Shown one piece after another: positions 58,470 to 64,000 of a stretch of DNA of 64,000 bases. The position numbers and the translations under genes were made by a program. Under the pieces are notes generated by a model. The model did not search any database. It saw only the letters and a program-made list of their open reading frames with translations, and was not told the origin of the DNA. Each line of letters opens with the position of its first letter. The stretch's first letter is position 1. The stretch comes from Calycina herbarum. Taxonomy: Eukaryota; Ascomycota; Leotiomycetes; Helotiales; Pezizellaceae. The stretch covers positions 558,001 to 622,000 of the forward strand of contig LLEY01000008.1 of NCBI GenBank assembly GCA_001414485.1, read 5' to 3'.

Positions 58470-60729
58470 CTTACTACTAACCATTTGCTCCTTTTCCATC
58501 TTCACCGATAGGTGTTGATGTTTGAGACAGTATATCGGACAGCCGGATTGCACATATACGCCAAATTTCTTTGTTTTGTTTTTCATGATTGCTCTCCCGG
58601 CATTTGGAAAGGAATCGCATTATACCCCACTGCAAAGATTTGCTTGGTGTTATTGGTGGTAATGGAGGAAATACCCCGGCATCGGAGCTTGGTGCTCGAT
58701 GGCGTGAACGCGAGGAAAAAATGGAAGAATAGAAAAATTAATAGATATTATTTCTGAAAATTTGGCCTGGGTTTTTCAATTGACGTCGGGAACAATCTTT
58801 TTTAATTTCATTTCTTATGTTCATTCTGTCAGGTTATTTTATTTTCAATGGTGGGGCTCAGTGGCCTCAAATTTTTGTCAATCGTTTTCAAGTTGCGGTC
58901 AATAGTGTTTTCACAGAATCAAAGACATGTTTCTGCTCACTTCCCTCAAATCAGGCTATGACTCAGACTCTGTTGCAAACTCAAACTTTCCAGGGTAGTT
59001 GAAAGAAGTGTTTCAAAAAAAGTGTTAGTTAGCTGAGCGATTGGAAGGAAACAGGAACTCGTCACCGCCGCAGTGACATATTGGGTCCGTCGTATGGCCT
59101 GTGGCTCGAAAAGTGGAAATCAGGTTACCTACACCGCTCTATTAGGAAAAACAACAACAAATCAAGGATCCGAAACCTTGAGAGAATCGAAAGTTCGATT
59201 CCGCGGGGGCCAAGATATACATTGAATTCATTCATTTCCTCTTGAGTTCTACAAAATAGAGTTTGGATAGTGAGAGGCTTTGGGAGAGGCGAACACGAAT
59301 GCGACCACAAAGATTGGTCGAGCCTTGCATGAAATGCAGCTTTCCGCACGACGGAAGCTCTGCAGGATGCATTTCGATCAGAGATGACCGTGGGACAGAA
59401 TATCCAGCATCCCGGGGGCAGGCGTCTTGCCGCACCCATATCAGTTCCTTTTTTCGCTTTCTGCAACACACCAACGGGGATTGTGGGTTACAAGGCCGTT
59501 GTATAGGTTGGCGTCATACCAAGAAAGCAGGCAAAACCACTCGCATTGTGACAATCCAATTGTCGGCGGGCCAGAGGAAATAATTTTTCTTTGTTTGCAT
59601 CAATCATCCCAGGTTTTCCCGCTTTGGAGATGTTCTAGACGCCTACTCCAGAAATAGCGCCAGGCGGTGAGTTTTACAGGTTTTACGACTTTGCTGTACG
59701 AACGAGGAGTCTGGGCTGAGGGGGAAGTAGCAAAGGATTCCGAATGGAGGTATCGTGGACTCGCGTTTGATGTTTACGGAAGTGGTTCGCATCTGGAGGG
59801 CTGTTCATGTTTACCAGCCACTCGAAGAGGAAGATACGGAAAATCCTTTTCGGGGGTTCCCCACTGTGAGTCGAAGAATCTTCCGCTGGCAGGGTTCACC
59901 GCTCTTAGCTTGTTGTTTGTTTGACGCGTTCTGGAAGACATGAAAGTTCATGGCTATGGAGTAGGTGGGCTGGTCGGCGCCTCATCTGCTGATGTACAAT
60001 GCCCCCATCATCTGAAGTCGAGGCTCCCGATGCCTGGATTATCGCGGTCGAGATATAATTTGTGGCCTGTGAGGAAGCGGTGCTGGGAGAGGGTGCAAGT
60101 CAATCAGATTTAATGCCGTCATACGCGCAATCGAGCTCATCGGACTCCTCATGCGCCATCATTCGTATGATTTTCGCAGCTGCGGTTGCCTGTCAATAAA
60201 AGTCGTTGGGCTTGTCAGGATGGATTTTTGGCGGGTGTCGGAAAATAAGAGATCCTCCTTCTGTCAAAAATATATCTCGTCCAATTAAGCTCAGCAGACC
60301 GGGGTAAGCTAGTCCCATCAGGGGCATCCCGTGCAATTCTCCCGTCGCGGAGTCTCCAGCAAGTGGGAGACGAGACAATTACGAAGAGGATCAGTCAGAT
60401 CAGCTCAGGTCACCGTGATAAGAGAAGGGAAGGCAAAATGGGCCGCCTAGTTATCGCCATATCGTGTTCCCAGAGACCCGTTAACGACGTTGGGCACTGC
60501 AGATTTATTACTTAGGTAGGACTCGATTGTTGTGTTGCTTCATCAACCGACCGGTCACCTATCAGGTAGGGCTTTCGTCAACATGAGGTGACGGTCGGTG
60601 TTGCAGTTCCTTCACCTGCTCGGCTGCTCCAGGCTCATGGGAATTGGGTTGGTTCGGGGAACATGACGGCATTCCCAGGTGTCCATTCATCCATCTATCC
60701 CCCATCACATCCTCCTCTCACCCCGTCCA

Positions 60730-60748
60730 GGGAGGGAGGGAGGGAGGA
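60730..60748. repeat. GGGA microsatellite
   Basis: About four and a half GGGA units, on the plus strand. Confidence 0.7.
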
Positions 60749-61617
60749 GAAGCGAAGAGCCCATCAGAGCGGACGCTTCCGCCTGATCGCTTGATCACGA
60801 CGGGTTCGGCGCAAGAAGCAAATCAGAAACAAAAGGCTATTCCTGGCCATCGAACCCGCGTGACAAGGAGACGCCATCCGGAGAAAAAGATAGCGTACGT
60901 ACTTACCTACAGTAGTGCCCTACCTAATCAAGCGAGCACCAACTCGAGCCTTAGCCAACGTCTCTCCACGAGGATTGCCCGGATAGCCTCATTGTCCAAC
61001 GATTGGCGTTCGCGGGAGTTACGAGGTTGCTGGGCTCTGGCCTTGGGCTAAGGGCTTCCAGAAGGGTCAGCCTATCGCTCACCAAGACCGTGACTCTTTT
61101 CTGGCAGCTCTGGCGGGAGGACGGAGCTCGACGCCAATGAGAAGGCGGGGGGCATGGGGACTGCGGAAAGCAAGCGTGTCCCCGGACGCTTGTCATGCAC
61201 CGGAACGTGGGCAGCCAGTCGGCGGCAGTAATTTAAGAAAGAGCAAGCATCGAAACCCCATCGCTGCCCAACCTTCAAAACTGACGACGAGCGAGGGAGA
61301 GAGAGGAGCGAGGGGGTGAGGGGGTTCTGGACAGGTTCGTTCAGCGGCTTTTGGGTTTTGGGGGCGGGCTTCTTGGGGGGTTCCTGGTGGTACGCTAGAG
61401 AAGGAAGAGGGTGTGAAGAAACTGACTTGGGAGTATCAATGTGGACATCGTGGGCATCGTGGACAGAACTGCCGTGCTGTGAGAGGCTGCTGCTGACAGA
61501 GTGACCAGCGCCAACAGCAACCATCCATCTCATCTGAACCACACGCCTGGTGATGGATGATGTTCTGATATGAGGTGAAGGCGTTGAACTCCAGCGGCCA
61601 GAGAGAGGAGAGGTTCG

Positions 61618-61644
61618 CTACACTAGCTACACTAGCTACACTAG
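61618..61644. repeat. Exact 9-bp tandem repeat CTACACTAG, 3 copies
   Basis: Three perfect head-to-tail copies, about 0.95 kb upstream of the bZIP start codon. Confidence 0.8.
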
Positions 61645-62586
61645 CCTCGCTTGCACCCGCACCCGCCTTGATTTTGTCTGGTGCTTTTCCCGTTTTCCCT
61701 GGTTCTGCTGGTTGGGAGTACATGGCGCATGGCCGCGAGCACTACACTAGTACACGCAGAAGAAGGCCTCACACAGAGCCCTTCTCACAAGATGATACTG
61801 TTGATAGGCCTCTTTTTGGGCCACAGCCGTGAAGCGAGCAAGTGTTCCTGTTAGATAGCCATGGCACCACCGTATGAGCGGAATTGATTTGCGTGGTTTG
61901 GTGCTTGCTGCTACCCACTCTCGTCCACATTGCCCCTATCATACAGTATCAGTAAATACCAGCGTGTAGAGTACAGTACCATCTTCGGTCTCCTATTCCA
62001 TTCAAGCTGCCAAGTGGGACGAGATAGAGAAGGACAAGGAGAAGATGGTCGGAGACTCTGGAAAACTAGAGGTCGAAGGCAGCGCAGCTTCAAAGTGAAC
62101 CAAGCATCAATCGATGCGAGCCCACTTTTCTTTGCTTTACCACTCTGCCCACTCTGCCCCCCTCAGTACTTGCTAGTCGCTAGTGCCCCTGTCTGCCAAC
62201 CCCATCACCCATCACCCATCACTCCCACTCCACACCTGCCTCTCTTTCCGCTCCCACCGCCAGGAATGCAGGACGCTCGTGGGATGGGATAAGAACCAGG
62301 AGGGCCCGTTCCCCGATCCGCTTGATCTCACCTCATAGAAACTTATTGTCTCCGTACTGTACCTACCAACGGTACTTTTTTACAACACACACGTTTGTCT
62401 GTCTTCTTTGCCGGAAGACATCGACGATCTTTGCCATTACACAAAATCGAACTCACTCGCCCAGTCGCCAGTGATTCCTACGCCTCTTTACTTAAAAACC
62501 AACATCATTGTCGTGGTTTTTCATCGCCTCACCGCCATCCCGTCCGAACCTCGCTTCTTCCCCTCCAACACCAACAAAACCTGACC

Positions 62587-64000
62587 ATGGCAGCTGCTTT
62601 TTCAATGCACAACTTCTATCGGCCCTCATCTCTGACTGTCGATACACACGCAACACAAAACTATTTCGAGGAGGACGAAGGCAGCATTCTAGACGAGAAT
62701 ATCCTCGACCAAAGTGCATTAGACTCAGGACTGGAGATGTCACCCCCCATGGCCGGCAGTCGGCGAGATTCGTTTGCTGTCTCCTCAGCATTGTTCTCCC
62801 CAAAGACAGATGAATGGCAGCATGTAGACTCGCAGCAGCAGCAGCAGCAACAGCCCATGTCGTCGAACAACCCATTTGTTGAGCACAGCAACAATCCATT
62901 CATGCGCATCGACGCTCAATCGGGCTACGGGCAGCAAAATCACGGGTGGGCCATGAACAACAACTCGGGAATGTCGACGCCGATGCATGGCCACGATGGA
63001 CTTCCAGCTGAATTCGAAGTCAACCAACCTATTTTCCAAAGACCAATGCAAACCCCATTCAGCAATTCTGGAAACCAACCACTTCCACTCTTCTCCTCCG
63101 GCAATACCAACAATGGTTCCATGCCAACATCACCTCAAAAGGAATGGTCCGTAGCAGATGCCATGGATCATCGAGCCATGCCAAAACGAATGAGACCTCA
63201 CAGTCCAACTCTACGATCGCATCCAGAGATGTCGAGGAGGGGCGATGGAATCCGGAAAAAGAATGCTCGGTTCGATATTCCTGCTGAGCGAAATCTTACC
63301 AACATCGACCAGCTCATTTCCCAATCTACGGATGAGCAAGAAATCAAGGAGCTGAAGCAGCAAAAGAGACTGTTAAGAAACAGGCAAGCAGCGTACGTAT
63401 TTAAATTTGCACATTCCTTCGACTTCAAATGACTAACCCATTGCAGTCTTGACTCGCGCCAACGCAAAAAGCAACACACTGAGCGGTTGGAGGACGAGAA
63501 GAAGCACTACACTACTCTCATCAACGATCTTGAGGAAGAGTTAGTCGAAGCAAAGCTCCAAGTTGACGAGTTTCTCCGCAAGGAGCAGCAGTACCAACAG
63601 TACATTGAGAACATGCAAATGGAAAAGGAAGAGATGGTTGCCAACCACACCATCGAGACTGGCGAGTTACGAAAAAAGGTCAGCGTTCTTACTGAGCATG
63701 TTCAACGCCTTGAGAGCAACGCCATGTCTGCTGTACCAAGTTCAAATGGCTTCGCTACCGATTACACCGACATCGACAGTCTCGCTATGGATGGTGCATG
63801 GGACAACATTTCCTTCCTCAATGACTTCTCTAATGAAGGGGAGGTCAAGGTCGAGAATGCTCTTGTGCCAATCAAGAAGACCGAGAACACTCTTCTCAGC
63901 GAGCCTGAGAAACCCGCTGCCCAAGGTCTCCTCCTCATGCTGCTACTTGTTGGTGCTTTTGTTGCATCCAAAGGATCATCCCCAACAATTCCTCAATTGT
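62587..64000 (+). CDS. bZIP transcription factor with C-terminal hydrophobic segment, partial
   Basis: Exons 62587-63392 and 63447-64000 (runs off the right edge); 453 residues are visible. The start ACCATGG is an ideal context. The N-terminal ~230 residues are Ser/Asn/Gln/Met-rich with a Gln run (CAG-coded, residues ~82-88). The basic region, interrupted by the intron, is KRLLRNRQAALDSRQRKKQ; it obeys the bZIP rule N-x7-R (N265, R273) but has Gln-Ala-Ala-Leu-Asp where many fungal factors have a more basic core. A long coiled coil with heptad leucines follows (ERLEDEKKHYTTLINDLEEEL and on to about residue 370). Near residues 430-443 the sequence LLLMLLLVGAFVA is strongly hydrophobic and could be a membrane anchor. 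The regulated genes are unknown; the rest of the C-terminus is missing. Confidence 0.88.

Larger units (their letters stand above)
58470..62586. other. 4.1-kb upstream region of the bZIP gene
   Basis: No supported gene, although open frames exist on both strands. The last 500 bp are likely leader sequence of the bZIP gene. Small repeats are GGGA units at 60730-60748 and an exact 9-bp tandem repeat at 61618-61644. Long upstream regions are usual for developmental transcription factors of moulds. Confidence 0.4.

Noticed and set aside
59185..59215. AGTTCGATTCC resembles the B box / T loop of a tRNA gene
   Set aside because: The flanking bases do not form a T stem, and no acceptor stem or A box at proper distance is found on either strand.
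61072..61542. 156-codon minus-strand frame upstream of the bZIP gene
   Set aside because: Low-complexity Ser/Pro composition in a GC-richer stretch, no family, no supporting splice or promoter signals.

Overview
The window is nuclear DNA of a filamentous ascomycete (Pezizomycotina). Most genes carry one to seven short GT-AG introns of about 45-140 bp, and the families are typical of mould genomes: a Zn2Cys6 regulator, 2EXR and BTB proteins, an NLP, an NmrA-like protein, a DUF3431 protein and a fungal STAND-type N-terminal domain. The mix suggests Leotiomycetes, but that is an inference and was not tested.

Left part (1-12.8 kb), accessory. After a partial gene and AT-rich, probably RIP-degraded DNA come an intact but divergent 8-exon beta-tubulin (1493-3288, -), the first ~67 codons of a reducing polyketide synthase (4309-4510, +), and a decayed MFS transporter (4511-5692, -). 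The PKS and MFS fragments are cut at the same point, so one deletion appears to have joined two convergent genes. A 2EXR gene and a Zn2Cys6 regulator with an AflR-like C-terminal segment follow. The same CGGAGGGTTTTCA motif lies upstream of both the tubulin gene and the 2EXR gene. I read this as the remnant of a secondary-metabolite cluster that may have carried a duplicated target (self-resistance) beta-tubulin. A 239-bp inverted-repeat element and a poorly resolved or decayed gene follow.

Middle (12.8-41 kb), mixed. It holds a patatin-like protein lacking the nucleophile serine, a frameshifted fungal-N-domain gene, an NmrA-like NAD(P)-binding protein, a secreted 162-aa cysteine-rich protein, a three-TM membrane protein of unknown role, a DUF3431 type II membrane protein, two neighbouring BTB genes (one broken), an F-box-like protein, an NLP (necrosis- and ethylene-inducing-like) gene and an amino-acid permease.

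Right part (44-64 kb), conserved cell machinery: MPS1 spindle-checkpoint kinase, an SGNH hydrolase, COP9 signalosome subunit 4, an F-box protein, TFIIF beta, a Red5/ZC3H3-like CCCH protein divergent from TFIIF beta, and a bZIP factor that runs off the right edge with a hydrophobic segment at its visible C-terminus.

Exon boundaries were worked out by hand from splice consensus, frame continuity and family sequence. Joined lengths were checked to be multiples of three for every complete intact gene. No database or alignment was run.
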